A stretch of DNA of 37,020 nucleotides from assembly GCA_944388215.1 (NCBI GenBank), contig CALXHT010000020.1, positions 1-37,020 on the forward strand. Direction: 5' to 3'. The translations under genes were made by a program, and so were the position numbers. The notes beneath the pieces were generated by a model. The model did no database searches. It worked only from the letters and a program-made list of their open reading frames with translations, and was not told the DNA's origin. Positions 16,370 through 24,476 of the stretch are shown here, piece after piece (the stretch's first letter is position 1; each line of letters opens with the position of its first letter). This stretch comes from an uncultured Gemmiger sp. GTDB taxonomy: Bacteria; Bacillota; Clostridia; Oscillospirales; Ruminococcaceae.

Positions 16370-16408
16370 AGCGCCGGAATCTGTGGAAAACCCACAAATT
16401 CCGGCGCT
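16370..16408. terminator. Terminator-like palindrome, family copy 4
   Basis: AGCGCCGGAATCTGTGG (16370-16386) pairs with CCACAAATTCCGGCGCT (16392-16408) with one mismatch. It lies 3' of the HxlR gene. The arms share the GCGCCGGAATTTGTG core with copies 1 and 3. Confidence 0.7.
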
Positions 16409-16432
16409 GTTTGCTTTTCGGTTCGCGGGGGT

Positions 16433-16768
16433 TCAGGGCAGGCGGTTTTTGTCGCCCCACTCGCACATGCCGTCCAGAATGGGGATCAGGGACCGTCCCC
16501 GGGGCGTCAGGCTGTACTCCACTTTGGGCGGGATCTGGGGGTATTCCTCACGATGGACCAGCCCGTCGGCTTCCAGTTCCTTGAGGGTGGCGCTCAGCGT
16601 CTTGTAGGAGATGCCCCCGATATACTTTTTCATCTCATTGAAGCGGACCACCCCGAACTCCATCAGGGTGTAGAGGATGGTCATCTTGTATTTGCCGTTG
16701 ATGAGGGACAGGGTGTAGCTGAACCCGGTGGTGCCCAGACATTCGTTGGCGATGCAGCGCTGGCCCAT
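16433..16768 (-). CDS. HxlR-family transcriptional regulator
   Basis: A 111-residue winged-helix protein; GGAGGGTGTACC precedes ATG 16768. The family pattern is clear: C (residue 10), LINGKYKMTILYTLMEFGVVRFNEMKKYIGGISYKTLSATLKELEADGLVHREEYPQIPPKVEYSLTPRG in overlapping blocks, with L and W near the C-terminus. HxlR/YodB-type regulators often sense electrophiles or oxidants through the N-terminal Cys and control reductases. It has its own promoter and no operon partner. Possible targets here are the adjacent flavin operon or the flavin reductase at 35980, which has an HxlR-like dyad upstream. Confidence 0.9.
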   Translation of the reverse strand: MGQRCIANECLGTTGFSYTLSLINGKYKMTILYTLMEFGVVRFNEMKKYIGGISYKTLSATLKELEADGLVHREEYPQIPPKVEYSLTPRGRSLIPILDGMCEWGDKNRLP

Positions 16769-16801
16769 GGTACACCCTCCTCCGGAAAACAGGTCGCCTT
16801 G

Positions 16802-16830
16802 ATTATAAAGGCCCCGCCCCGGAAAGTCAA
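16802..16830 (-). promoter_or_regulatory. Promoter of the HxlR gene
   Basis: On the minus strand, TTGACT (16825-16830), a 17-bp spacer and TATAAT (16802-16807) form a near-consensus promoter 34 bp upstream of the HxlR start. Confidence 0.75.
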
Positions 16831-16852
16831 GCCCCGGGGCAGAGGACCGGCC

Positions 16853-16880
16853 TTTGTGGAAACCCCACAAATTTTGGCGT
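16853..16880. terminator. Degenerate palindrome, family copy 5
   Basis: TTTGTGG (16853-16859) pairs with CCACAAA (16865-16871), and the right flank ATTTTGGCG resembles the family's right arm. It lies just 3' of the GH32 gene. The outer stem has decayed. Confidence 0.4.
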
Positions 16881-16889
16881 TTGTTTTTG

Positions 16890-18227
16890 TCAGTTGTCAC
16901 GGACGGTGGTCACGGCGTCAAAGTCGCCGGCCAGGGTATTCCCCAGCCCGCGCACCACCAGGCTGACCACGGCCCGGCCGCCGTCCAGGAAGATCTCCAC
17001 CAGGTTCTCCTCCACAAATACGTCCAGGGCGCAGGCGTCGCCCGTCCCGGCGGGGGCCTCGGCGGTGAGGCGGTAGCCCGTCAGGCCGCCGAACACCTCG
17101 CTGCGGTCGGTGAGAAGGCGGTCCCCCTCCCGCCGGATGCGCAGCCCGCCGATGTTCCAGCCCTGGCCATCCCGCAGTCTGCCCTGCAGCCGCACCGGCC
17201 GGTGTTCGGCCAGGGGGGCAAGGCCCTGGGCCGGTTCGGTGAAGCAGGCCGTCACGTTGGGGTGCACCGGGAAGCAGAGCTGCCCGTCCCGCCAGCAGAC
17301 CAGCCGGGGCAGGCTCATCATGCCCCGCCAGGGGGCGCGGCCGTCGGGGGCACCGGTGACGGGGCCGGGCATCCGTATCCAGCCGATGAGCACCCGCCGG
17401 CCTTGGGCGTCCAGGGTGGTCTGGGGGGCGTAGAGATCAAGACCCCAGTCCACAAAGGTGGGGCGGCCCTCCAGGGCCAGTGTGCAGGTGGTTTCGTCAA
17501 AGGTCACCGGCATCCAGGTGGACTGGTCGGGGTAGGCCAGCCCGTCCGCCGTGATGCCCATGGGGGAGCCCAGCAGCACCCACCGCCCCTCCAGGCAGAA
17601 GAGGTCGGGGCATTCCAGCGTGGTGCCCAGGGCCTCGTCGCCGAACCGCCCGGCGGCGGTCCAGGCCAGGCCGTCCTGGCTTCGGTAGAAAAGCAGCTGG
17701 CCCACGCCCTTCCAGGTGCTGCCCAGCACCATCCGGAAGCTGCCGTCCGCCGCCCGCCAGACCTTGGGGTCCCGGGTGTTCTGGGGATCGCCCGCGGCGC
17801 CCCCCGCCATCACGGGCAGCACCTGGCGCTTGGCGTCCAGGTTGTCGAACTGCTCCCCGTCGGGGGAGATCACCAGCGCCTGGCTGGCCGCAAAGCGGTT
17901 GTCCAGCGCCCGGTGGACGTTGTCGGGGTTTTCCTCGTCGTAGCGCACGGCGGTGTAGTAGAGGTAAAGCGCCCCGTCCACCTCCACCGCCGTGCCGGAA
18001 AACACGCCGTTGCGGTCGTAGGCCTTGCTGGGGTAGAGGGCGATGCCCCGGTGCTCCCAGTGGACCAAATCGTCGCTCACCGCGTGGCCCCAGTGCATGG
18101 TGCCCCAGCGGGGCAGGTAGGGAAAGTGCTGGTAGAACAGATGGTACTTTCCTTTATAATAAATGAAGCCGTTGGGGTCGTTGATCCAGTGGCCCGGCGC
18201 TTTCAGGTGCAAAAAATCGTGCAGCAC
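16890..18227 (-). CDS. scrB: GH32 sucrose-6-phosphate hydrolase
   Basis: A 445-residue cytoplasmic enzyme (no signal peptide). The GH32 catalytic set is present: WINDPNG with the nucleophile Asp near the N-terminus, NTRDPKVWR (transition-state stabiliser), and ECPDLF with the acid/base Glu. A beta-sandwich C-terminal domain ends DACALDVFVEENLVEIFLDGG. It lies 73 bases after the PTS EIIBCA gene, so hydrolysis of PTS-delivered sucrose 6-phosphate (or another beta-fructoside phosphate) to glucose 6-phosphate and fructose is the likely role. The length is normal for ScrB/SacA. Confidence 0.88.
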   Translation of the reverse strand: MLHDFLHLKAPGHWINDPNGFIYYKGKYHLFYQHFPYLPRWGTMHWGHAVSDDLVHWEHRGIALYPSKAYDRNGVFSGTAVEVDGALYLYYTAVRYDEENPDNVHRALDNRFAASQALVISPDGEQFDNLDAKRQVLPVMAGGAAGDPQNTRDPKVWRAADGSFRMVLGSTWKGVGQLLFYRSQDGLAWTAAGRFGDEALGTTLECPDLFCLEGRWVLLGSPMGITADGLAYPDQSTWMPVTFDETTCTLALEGRPTFVDWGLDLYAPQTTLDAQGRRVLIGWIRMPGPVTGAPDGRAPWRGMMSLPRLVCWRDGQLCFPVHPNVTACFTEPAQGLAPLAEHRPVRLQGRLRDGQGWNIGGLRIRREGDRLLTDRSEVFGGLTGYRLTAEAPAGTGDACALDVFVEENLVEIFLDGGRAVVSLVVRGLGNTLAGDFDAVTTVRDN

Positions 18228-18259
18228 GGCAATTCCTCCTGTTGTGCAAAACGCCGCAG

Positions 18260-18284
18260 GCCCTGCCGGGCATCCCGGCAGGGC
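18260..18284 (-). terminator. Intercistronic hairpin
   Basis: GCCCTGCCGGG (18260-18270) pairs with CCCGGCAGGGC (18274-18284). The 11-bp stem lies between the PTS and scrB genes and is followed on the minus strand by only a short T stretch. It may attenuate or stabilise the transcript rather than end it fully. Confidence 0.5.
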
Positions 18285-18300
18285 GCAGCAGCATCTTTGG

Positions 18301-20205
18301 TTATTGGGCGTCGGCGGGGGCTACTTCCATAAGGGGCTGCAAAGCCTGGCAGGGGCCGGAGTGCACCGTCATGGCGCCGAAGTCGTCGGCGTTGGTCAGC
18401 AGCACGGCCACCATGTCGGGATGGCCCGCGGCGGCGATCTTCTTGCGGTCAAAGGTCAGCAGCTTGTCGCCGGCCTTCACGGTCTGGCCCTCCTGCACCA
18501 GGCAGGCAAAGCCGTCCCCCTTCATGTCCACGGTGTCCACCCCCACGTGGATCAGCAGTTCCATGCCGTCGGGGGAGGTGATGCCCACCGCGTGGTGGGT
18601 GTCGGTCACCGAGGAGATGGTGCCGTCAAAGGGAGCCACGATGGTCTCGCCGTCGGGGCGGATGCCGGCGCCCCGGCCCAGCACACCGGCGGCAAAGGTC
18701 TCGTCGGGGATCTCCTCGGAGGGCACGGCCTCACCGGCCACCGGCGCGTAGACGGTGCGGGGGGCGCAGGTCACGGTCGGCCGGGCGTCCGCCTGGGGCT
18801 TGTCGGCCTCGGCTGCCTCGGGGGCGGGGTCCTTGTAGCCGAAGACCCAGGTCAGGGCGAAGGCCACCGCGATGGTGATGGCCGCCATGATGATATACTC
18901 AAGGGGATGCTGCAGGCAGAGCAGCAGGCCGAAGATGCCGGTGACACCGGTGCCGCTGGCACCCAGATGGACCAGGGAGGCGTACATGGCACCCACGGCG
19001 CCGCCGATGGCACCGCAGACAAAGGGCTTGAAGAAGCGCAGGTTGACGCCGAAGATGGCGGGTTCGGTGATGCCCATGAAGCAGGAGAAGGCGGAGGGCA
19101 GGGCCAGGGACTTGGTCTTGCCGTTGCGGCTCTTGAGGGCCACGGCCAGGGTGGCGGCACCCTGGCCCATGTTGGCGGCGGAGGCCAGGGGCAGCCAGTA
19201 GGTGACGCCGTACATGGACAGCTGGCCCATATCAATGACGGTGTACATATGATGGATACCGGCCACCACGGTGGTGGAGTAGAGGCCGCCCATGATGAGG
19301 CTGCCGATGCCGAAGGGCAGGGTGAGCAGCGTCTGGATGCCGCCGATGATGCCGTTTTCGATGGCCACGAAGATGGGTCCGATGATGGAGAAGGTCAGGT
19401 AGCCGGTGACAAAGACGCTGACCAGCGGGGTGACGAAGAGGTCAAACATGGCGGGGACGATCTTGTGCAGCCGTTTTTCCAAAAAGCACATGACCCACAC
19501 GGCGATGATGACCGGGATGACGTGGCCCTGGTAGCCCACCATGTTCACCTTGTACAGGCCGAACCAGACGCTCTGGGTCTGATGGACGCCCTCGGTGGCC
19601 ACGGTCCAGGCGTTCTGGAGGTTGGGGTGGATCATCATCATGCCGATGACGGCGCCCAGATAGGGGTTGCCGCCGAAGGCCTTGGCGGCGCTGTAGGCGA
19701 TGAGGATGGGCAGGAAGGTGTAGGCCGTGTTGGAGAACAGGTTGGCGAACACATAGATGGACCCGGAGGTGTCGATGCTGAGGAAGTTGTTGTTCACCAT
19801 GAAGTTCAGCGCTTCCATGATGCCCATGAGGAAGCCGCTGGCCACGATGGCAGGGATGATGGGCACAAAGATGTCGCCCAGCGTCTTGATGGCCCGCTTG
19901 AAGGGGTTCTGGCGGGCGGCGGCCGCCGCCTTCACCTCGTCCTTGGTGGCGGCGCTGATGCCCGCGATGGCGATGAACTCGTCATAGACCTTGTCCACCA
20001 CGCCGGTGCCCAGAATGACCTGCAGCTGGCCCGACGCGCTGAACACGCCCTTGACGCCCTCGATGTTCTCCACGGCCTTGGCGTCGCACTTGGCGTTGTC
20101 CACCAGCACCAGACGCAGCCGGGTGGCGCAGTGGGCCGCCGAGACAATGTTCTCTTTTCGTCCCACTTTGTCGTAGATTTCCTGGGCTACTTTCTTGTAA
20201 TCCAT
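18301..20205 (-). CDS. scrA: PTS EIIBCA, sucrose/beta-glucoside type
   Basis: A 634-residue three-domain permease. EIIB comes first (phosphorylated Cys26 in SAAHCATRLRLVL). EIIC follows as a multi-helix membrane domain (NPYLGAVIGMMMIHPNLQNAW; GITEPAIFGVNLRF). After a charged linker comes an EIIA-Glc-like domain (DGETIVAPFDGTISSV; TDTHHAVGI; LLIHVGVDTVDMKGDGF with the phospho-His). ATG 20205 has GGAG five bases upstream. It imports and phosphorylates a disaccharide. The adjacent GH32 gene points to sucrose or a related fructoside. Confidence 0.88.
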   Translation of the reverse strand: MDYKKVAQEIYDKVGRKENIVSAAHCATRLRLVLVDNAKCDAKAVENIEGVKGVFSASGQLQVILGTGVVDKVYDEFIAIAGISAATKDEVKAAAAARQNPFKRAIKTLGDIFVPIIPAIVASGFLMGIMEALNFMVNNNFLSIDTSGSIYVFANLFSNTAYTFLPILIAYSAAKAFGGNPYLGAVIGMMMIHPNLQNAWTVATEGVHQTQSVWFGLYKVNMVGYQGHVIPVIIAVWVMCFLEKRLHKIVPAMFDLFVTPLVSVFVTGYLTFSIIGPIFVAIENGIIGGIQTLLTLPFGIGSLIMGGLYSTTVVAGIHHMYTVIDMGQLSMYGVTYWLPLASAANMGQGAATLAVALKSRNGKTKSLALPSAFSCFMGITEPAIFGVNLRFFKPFVCGAIGGAVGAMYASLVHLGASGTGVTGIFGLLLCLQHPLEYIIMAAITIAVAFALTWVFGYKDPAPEAAEADKPQADARPTVTCAPRTVYAPVAGEAVPSEEIPDETFAAGVLGRGAGIRPDGETIVAPFDGTISSVTDTHHAVGITSPDGMELLIHVGVDTVDMKGDGFACLVQEGQTVKAGDKLLTFDRKKIAAAGHPDMVAVLLTNADDFGAMTVHSGPCQALQPLMEVAPADAQ

Positions 20206-20281
20206 AGCACTCCATCCTTTCTGAAAGGAGAATTTATTGTACGGCCCCTCGCCGGAGGAAACCGTCAAACCGTGAGAAACC

Positions 20282-20307
20282 TGATTGTGAATACGTATTC
20301 ACAATCA
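20282..20307. promoter_or_regulatory. Perfect 26-bp operator for the LacI-type regulator
   Basis: TGATTGTGAATAC followed by its exact reverse complement gives a 13+13 palindrome with a central CG, the classic LacI/GalR geometry. It lies 77 bp before the PTS start. A near-copy of its core occurs at 21327, before the regulator gene. Confidence 0.8.
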
Positions 20308-20345
20308 CGGAGAAACCCCGGCATTTCCCGGGGAAAAAGGGGGAT

Positions 20346-21314
20346 TCAGGTGCTTTCCCGCGGCACCAGCTCTGCGTCGTAGGCCCGCAGTTCAGGCGGC
20401 CGGGGGCCGGGATGTTCGATGCGGTCCAGCAGCCACTGGACGGCATCCCGGGCCATTCGGGCGGTGGGCTGCCGCACGGTGGACAGCCGGGGGTTGAGAT
20501 ACCGCCCCATGAAGGTGTCGTCGAAACCCATGACCCCCACCTGGCCGGGCACCGAAACGCCCAGTGCGCGCAGGATGTCCAGCGCCTGCAGGGCGTAGAT
20601 GTCGTTGCCCGCAAAGACGGCCGCCCGGCGGCTGTCCTGCGCCAGCCAGTGGGCCAGCTCCCGGCGGAAATCCTCGTGGCCGGCCAGCACCCGGTTGGTC
20701 ACGGCGTCGCCCCGGCCCTCTTCCTCCAGCCAGCGGCGGAACCCCACGTACTTGCCGTCGTAGTCCTTGCCGATGAAGAGGAACCGCTCATAGCCCTGCC
20801 CGGCCAGATAGGCCGCCACCCGGGCCCCCGCGGCGGCGTGGTCCGCGTAGAAGGAATCCAGCCCCTCGGCCCGGCGGGTGATGGTCACCACCGGCACGTC
20901 CAGCCGCTGCACGTAGTCGTACCACTGGGGGCTTGTCTCCCGGATGGGCACCGCCAGCACGCCGTCCACCCGGTAGCGCCGCACCACGTCCAGATATTCC
21001 TGCTCCCGGTCGGGGTCGTAGTCGCTGTTGAAGAGCAGGATGCTGTAGCCCTGCTCCCGGGCGGCGGTCTCGATCTCCTTGGCCAGGTCGGCGAAGAAAC
21101 CGTTGGAAATATCGGTGACCAGCACCCCCAAAAGATGGGTGGGGCCGCCCGTCAGCCCCTTGGCCAGGGCGTTGAGCTGGTAATCGTGCTCCCGGGCGCA
21201 GGCCAGCACCCGCTCCCGGATCTCCGGCGATACCTTGGGGTTGCCGTTGAGCACCCGGGAAACCGTGGGCTGGGATACATGGGTCAGCCGGGCGATTTCC
21301 GCCATGGTAATCAT
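20346..21314 (-). CDS. scrR: LacI/GalR-family sugar regulator
   Basis: A 322-residue repressor; GGAGG lies seven bases before ATG 21314. The N-terminal helix-turn-helix reads MITMAEIARLTHVSQPTVSRVLNGNPKVSPEIR in blocks and includes the hinge-type KGLTGGPTHLLGV. The periplasmic-binding-protein-like core follows (LGVLVTDISNGFFADLAKEIE; VDGVLAVPI; AAVFAGNDIYALQALDILRALG; VGVMGFDDTFMGRYLNPRLSTVRQP). It lies between two GH32 genes and just upstream of the PTS gene, with its predicted operator on both sides. It probably represses both its own gene and scrAB until the sugar or its phosphate binds. Confidence 0.88.
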   Translation of the reverse strand: MITMAEIARLTHVSQPTVSRVLNGNPKVSPEIRERVLACAREHDYQLNALAKGLTGGPTHLLGVLVTDISNGFFADLAKEIETAAREQGYSILLFNSDYDPDREQEYLDVVRRYRVDGVLAVPIRETSPQWYDYVQRLDVPVVTITRRAEGLDSFYADHAAAGARVAAYLAGQGYERFLFIGKDYDGKYVGFRRWLEEEGRGDAVTNRVLAGHEDFRRELAHWLAQDSRRAAVFAGNDIYALQALDILRALGVSVPGQVGVMGFDDTFMGRYLNPRLSTVRQPTARMARDAVQWLLDRIEHPGPRPPELRAYDAELVPREST

Positions 21315-21326
21315 GGAACATCCTCC

Positions 21327-21340
21327 GTGAATTCGTATTC
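21327..21340. promoter_or_regulatory. Second operator-like site, autoregulation
   Basis: GTGAATTCGTATTC differs from the operator core GTGAATACGTATTC by one base. It lies immediately before the ribosome site of the LacI gene. The 21341-21443 stretch contains no gene, only a CACAAATTTTTGG segment resembling the right arm of the palindrome family. Confidence 0.6.
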
Positions 21341-21443
21341 TTGCGCTTGCAAAACTATTGTACACGAGGGCAACGGCCAATTCCATTCGTGAAACACACA
21401 AATTTTTGGTGTTTCTTTTGTGCAGTATTCCGGGCCCGGGCGC

Positions 21444-21481
21444 AAAAAAAGGCCCCGCACCTCGCAAGGAGGCGCAGGGCC
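21444..21481 (-). terminator. Intrinsic terminator of the second GH32 gene
   Basis: On the minus strand, GGCCCTGCGCC folds with GGTGCGGGGCC around a short loop and is followed by TTTTTTT. It lies 20 bases beyond the stop at 21501. Confidence 0.8.
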
Positions 21482-21500
21482 GCGAAGGGTACAGAAGGGT

Positions 21501-22853
21501 TTACAGGGTGAAGGTCATGGACCCCAGCGTCTGCACGGTGGCTTCGGCCCCCTGCAGCGCCACCGTCACGGCGGGCTCCCCGGGATACCACCGGGTGGCA
21601 AAGACCAGCCGGCCGCCGTCGCAGTAGAATTCCAGCGCCGACCGGTCCGCCACCAGGTCCACCGTCAGCGGGCCGCCCGCCCACCGGGCCCGGCGTACTG
21701 TGCGCCCGCCGCCCAGGGCATCGTCGGCAAAGCGCAGTTCCAGCAGCCCGGCGTCGTCCCGGCGGCTGAAGGTCAGTCCGCCCGCCAGCGTCAGCGTGAA
21801 GTCGCCCTCCGCCGCCATCCGCAGCCGGAAGGGCAGCGGCACCGTGCGGGTTTCGCCATTCAGCGCAAAGGGGGTACCTTCCGCCAGGGCGTCCAGCTCC
21901 CGCAAAGGCCGCTGGCGCAGGCCGCCGCCGTCCGCTTCCAGTTCCCGGGGCAGCGTCAGACAGTGCTGCCAGCCCAGGGCGGCGGTGGGGTTGCGGTAGT
22001 CGGCGTCGGGCATGCCCATCCAGCCGATGAGCAGCACCCGGCCGTCGGGGGCTTCCAGCGTCTGGGGGGCGTAGAAATCAAAGCCCTTGTCCCACTCGGT
22101 GAAGCCGGAGAGCGTGCCGCTCTCCAGGTCGCCCGCCAGGGCAAACCAGCCGCTCTGGTACTGGTTCTGGTTTTCCGTCTCGCCGTGGGGCAGCCCCTGG
22201 GGGCAGACGCCCAGCCACCGCCGTCCGCCCACCGTGAAGGTGTCGGGGCACTCCCACATATAGCCGAAGGCGGGGGAAAGTTCCAGCACCCGGGCCAGGG
22301 TCCAGGCCCTGCCGTCGGTGCTGTGGTAGAGCAGCGCCCGCCCGGCGTCCGCAAGACTGCGGGCGCCCAGCAGCATCTTCCAAAGGCCGCCCTCCCGCCA
22401 GACCTTGGGGTCCCGCACATGGAGGGAGCAGTCCGCCGGATAGTCCCCACTTTCCATCAGCCGCTCCTTGGGGCCCATCTGCAGGCCGTCGGGGGTCTCC
22501 ACCAGCAGGGTGTTGGATTCCCGGCCCTCGTGGATGTAGTCGTAGGGGCCGGGGTGCTTCACGTTGCCGGTGTAGTAGAGCCGCAGCGTGTCGCCGCAGG
22601 GCACCGCGCAGCCCGAGTAGGCCCCGCTCTGGTCCCAGGGTGTGTCGGGCCGCAGCGGCATGCCCGCGAAGGTCCAGTGCAGCAGGTCGGCACTCTGCCA
22701 GTGGCCCCAGCCCTTGGGGCCGGAACCCTCCGCCCCCAGCGGGGCGTACTGGAAAAAGACGTGGTATTGTCCCCCGAAAAAGCACAGCCCGTTGGGGTCG
22801 TTGAGCCAGCCCTGGGGCGGCTCCAGATGCAGCGCTTGACGCCAGTGTGCCAT
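21501..22853 (-). CDS. Second GH32 beta-fructosidase
   Basis: A 450-residue enzyme without a signal peptide. Catalytic motifs are GWLNDPNGLCFF (nucleophile Asp), HVRDPKVWRE (stabiliser) and MWECPDTF (acid/base Glu), with a C-terminal beta-sandwich (VDLVADRSALEFYCDGG). It belongs to the same family as the 16890 enzyme but is clearly divergent. It has its own promoter and a terminator, and no LacI operator is visible before it. It could act on a different fructoside, such as sucrose itself or imported fructo-oligosaccharides. Substrate specificity cannot be read from these motifs. Confidence 0.87.
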   Translation of the reverse strand: MAHWRQALHLEPPQGWLNDPNGLCFFGGQYHVFFQYAPLGAEGSGPKGWGHWQSADLLHWTFAGMPLRPDTPWDQSGAYSGCAVPCGDTLRLYYTGNVKHPGPYDYIHEGRESNTLLVETPDGLQMGPKERLMESGDYPADCSLHVRDPKVWREGGLWKMLLGARSLADAGRALLYHSTDGRAWTLARVLELSPAFGYMWECPDTFTVGGRRWLGVCPQGLPHGETENQNQYQSGWFALAGDLESGTLSGFTEWDKGFDFYAPQTLEAPDGRVLLIGWMGMPDADYRNPTAALGWQHCLTLPRELEADGGGLRQRPLRELDALAEGTPFALNGETRTVPLPFRLRMAAEGDFTLTLAGGLTFSRRDDAGLLELRFADDALGGGRTVRRARWAGGPLTVDLVADRSALEFYCDGGRLVFATRWYPGEPAVTVALQGAEATVQTLGSMTFTL

Positions 22854-22898
22854 GTTGAGCAACTCCCTTCCCTTGGAAACGCAGCGGATTTTTTTTTC

Positions 22899-22927
22899 AG
22901 TATAGCAAACCCGCCGCCGGGATGCAA
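22899..22927 (-). promoter_or_regulatory. Promoter embedded in the upstream gene's terminator
   Basis: On the minus strand, TTGCAT (22922-22927), a 17-bp spacer and TATACT (22899-22904) form a promoter for the GH32 gene. The spacer contains the descending arm of the terminator at 22910-22944. Confidence 0.65.
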
Positions 22928-22944
22928 GGCATACCGGCGGCGGG
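22910..22944 (-). terminator. Terminator of the WG-repeat lipoprotein gene
   Basis: CCCGCCGCCGG (22910-22920) pairs with CCGGCGGCGGG (22934-22944) in a perfect 11-bp stem. On the minus strand a TTTGC follows, so the T run is short. Confidence 0.65.
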
Positions 22945-22975
22945 CATTCATATGGCAAAAAGAGGAAAAAAGCAA

Positions 22976-24283
22976 TCAGCTGCGCACAAGGTATTCGGAA
23001 CTCACCCAGCCGCCCTGATCCACATAGACCCAGCCCTCCACCGTGGAGGAGGCGCCGCTGATCCACAGCCGGGTGCCGTAGGGGATCAGTCCCAGCCGCA
23101 GCGTGTCGGTGCCGGGGCCGGCCCGCAGCACCAGGCCGCCGTCCGCATCGGCCACCGCCACGCCGGAATCCTCGGCATCGGGGGCTACCGTCACACCGGC
23201 GGCGGGGTAGCGGTCCTCCGCCGGCAGGGTGGGCGGCGTGGTCAGCGCCAGCACGCCCCACTTGCCGCCCTGCCTGGCCCACAGCTTGCCGTCATGCACG
23301 GGGCGCAGCGCCTCGTACTGGCCGAAGTCGATGAGGCAGTTGCCCGCCACGTCGTAGAGGGCGTACTGCCCTTCCCGGCAGACCACCACGCAGCCCTCGG
23401 TGGCGGCGTAGGGCAGCGGATCCAGGAAGGAGGACTGATCCCAGCAGGCGTCAAACTCAAAGGGCAGCACCGTCTCGCCCCGGGCGTTCAGGTAGCCCCA
23501 CTTGCCGCCCTGGCACACGGGGATCAGCCCGCTGCTGAAGGCCCCGGCGTCCTCGTAGTGAGTGTCCGACACCGGCCGGGTGCCGTCGGTGAGGACGTAG
23601 CCGTCCCATTCGGTGGCGCACTCGTCCTCGATCCTGGTCACCACCCACCCGGCGCAGGGGGTGGCGGCGGTGTAGGGGGCTTCCAGCCAGGTGTCGGCGC
23701 CGCCGCTGATGTACATCGAATCCCGCTCGGGCACCCAGTAGAGCACCCGGTTGGGGGCGGTGCCCACCGTGTCCACCATGGAGGCCCCGGCCAGGGATAC
23801 CAGCTGGTTGTTTTCCAGCGTCCAGGAGGATCCGCCGGAGAACTCGCCGCCGCCGTTGGACAGCACATACCGCCCGTACATGCCCAGCTCCACCGTGTCG
23901 TACTGGGCGGGGGCCACCAGGTTGCCCTCATAGTCGATGAGGCCCATGCGGCCGCCCTGGACGATAAGGCAGAGCCCGTCGTCCTTGTGCATGGCGAAGG
24001 CGTTGTAGTCCTGCTCGTTGGCGGTGCCCCGCTGCTGGCGCAGTACGTCGATGTTGTCGGCCTCCAGGGTGGGTTCCACCACCCAGGTGGCCACGGCCTG
24101 GGGCTGTTCGGTGGCAGCGGGGGCGGCAGGTTCGGCCGCCACGGGGGCGGCGGATTCGGGGGAGGCTGCCGCCTCGGCGGTGGCAGGCGCCGCCGTGACG
24201 GTGGGCGTCGCGGTGGGGGTGCGGCCGCAGCCGGCCAGCAGCAGACCGGACAGCACCAAAGCAGACAGGGTATGGTTGCGCAT
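22976..24283 (-). CDS. WG-repeat and SH3-domain lipoprotein
   Basis: A 435-residue protein with a lipobox signal (LVLSGLLLAGC) and an Ala/Pro/Thr-rich linker. Several WG-type beta repeats follow (GRMGLIDYEGNLVAPAQYD; GKWGYLNARGETVLPFEFD; GQYALYDVAGNCLIDFGQYE; GKWGVLAL). A C-terminal bacterial SH3-like domain follows (LVLRAGPGTDTLRLGLIPYGTRLWI, then WVYVDQGGWVSSEYL, seen in blocks). This architecture suits binding to the cell wall or a surface ligand. It is divergent from the LytTR regulator gene, and the LytTR-type repeat between them points toward this gene, so regulation by that system is likely. Confidence 0.82.
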   Translation of the reverse strand: MRNHTLSALVLSGLLLAGCGRTPTATPTVTAAPATAEAAASPESAAPVAAEPAAPAATEQPQAVATWVVEPTLEADNIDVLRQQRGTANEQDYNAFAMHKDDGLCLIVQGGRMGLIDYEGNLVAPAQYDTVELGMYGRYVLSNGGGEFSGGSSWTLENNQLVSLAGASMVDTVGTAPNRVLYWVPERDSMYISGGADTWLEAPYTAATPCAGWVVTRIEDECATEWDGYVLTDGTRPVSDTHYEDAGAFSSGLIPVCQGGKWGYLNARGETVLPFEFDACWDQSSFLDPLPYAATEGCVVVCREGQYALYDVAGNCLIDFGQYEALRPVHDGKLWARQGGKWGVLALTTPPTLPAEDRYPAAGVTVAPDAEDSGVAVADADGGLVLRAGPGTDTLRLGLIPYGTRLWISGASSTVEGWVYVDQGGWVSSEYLVRS

Positions 24284-24370
24284 AGGATACCTCCTTCGGG
24301 CGGCGGGACCGCCATTTTTTGTGATAGTTACCTACAGTGTACCATGGCGGCGGCCGCAGCGCCAGTGGCT

Positions 24371-24407
24371 GCGCAAAACCCGCAGGATTTGACGCAAAAT
24401 CCGCAGG
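24371..24407 (-). promoter_or_regulatory. LytTR-type direct repeat, site 2
   Basis: GCGCAAAACCCGCAGG (24371) and ACGCAAAATCCGCAGG (24392) are direct repeats 21 bp apart. Read on the minus strand they give paired TTTTGC boxes pointing at the WG-repeat gene, with TACACT (24336-24341) as its possible -10 a further 31 bp on. The first repeat is identical, in inverted orientation, to 26834-26849. Confidence 0.7.
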
Positions 24408-24476
24408 CAAAACTTCCCCGGCGGGGGCGATTATGGTATAATGAAACAAATCATCCCCGAAAAAGGAGGACCTCCC

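Noticed and set aside
18163..20382. A 739-codon plus-strand open frame opposite the PTS gene
   Set aside because: Its Gly/His/Asp-rich composition is typical of antisense translation; the minus strand encodes a clear PTS EIIBCA.
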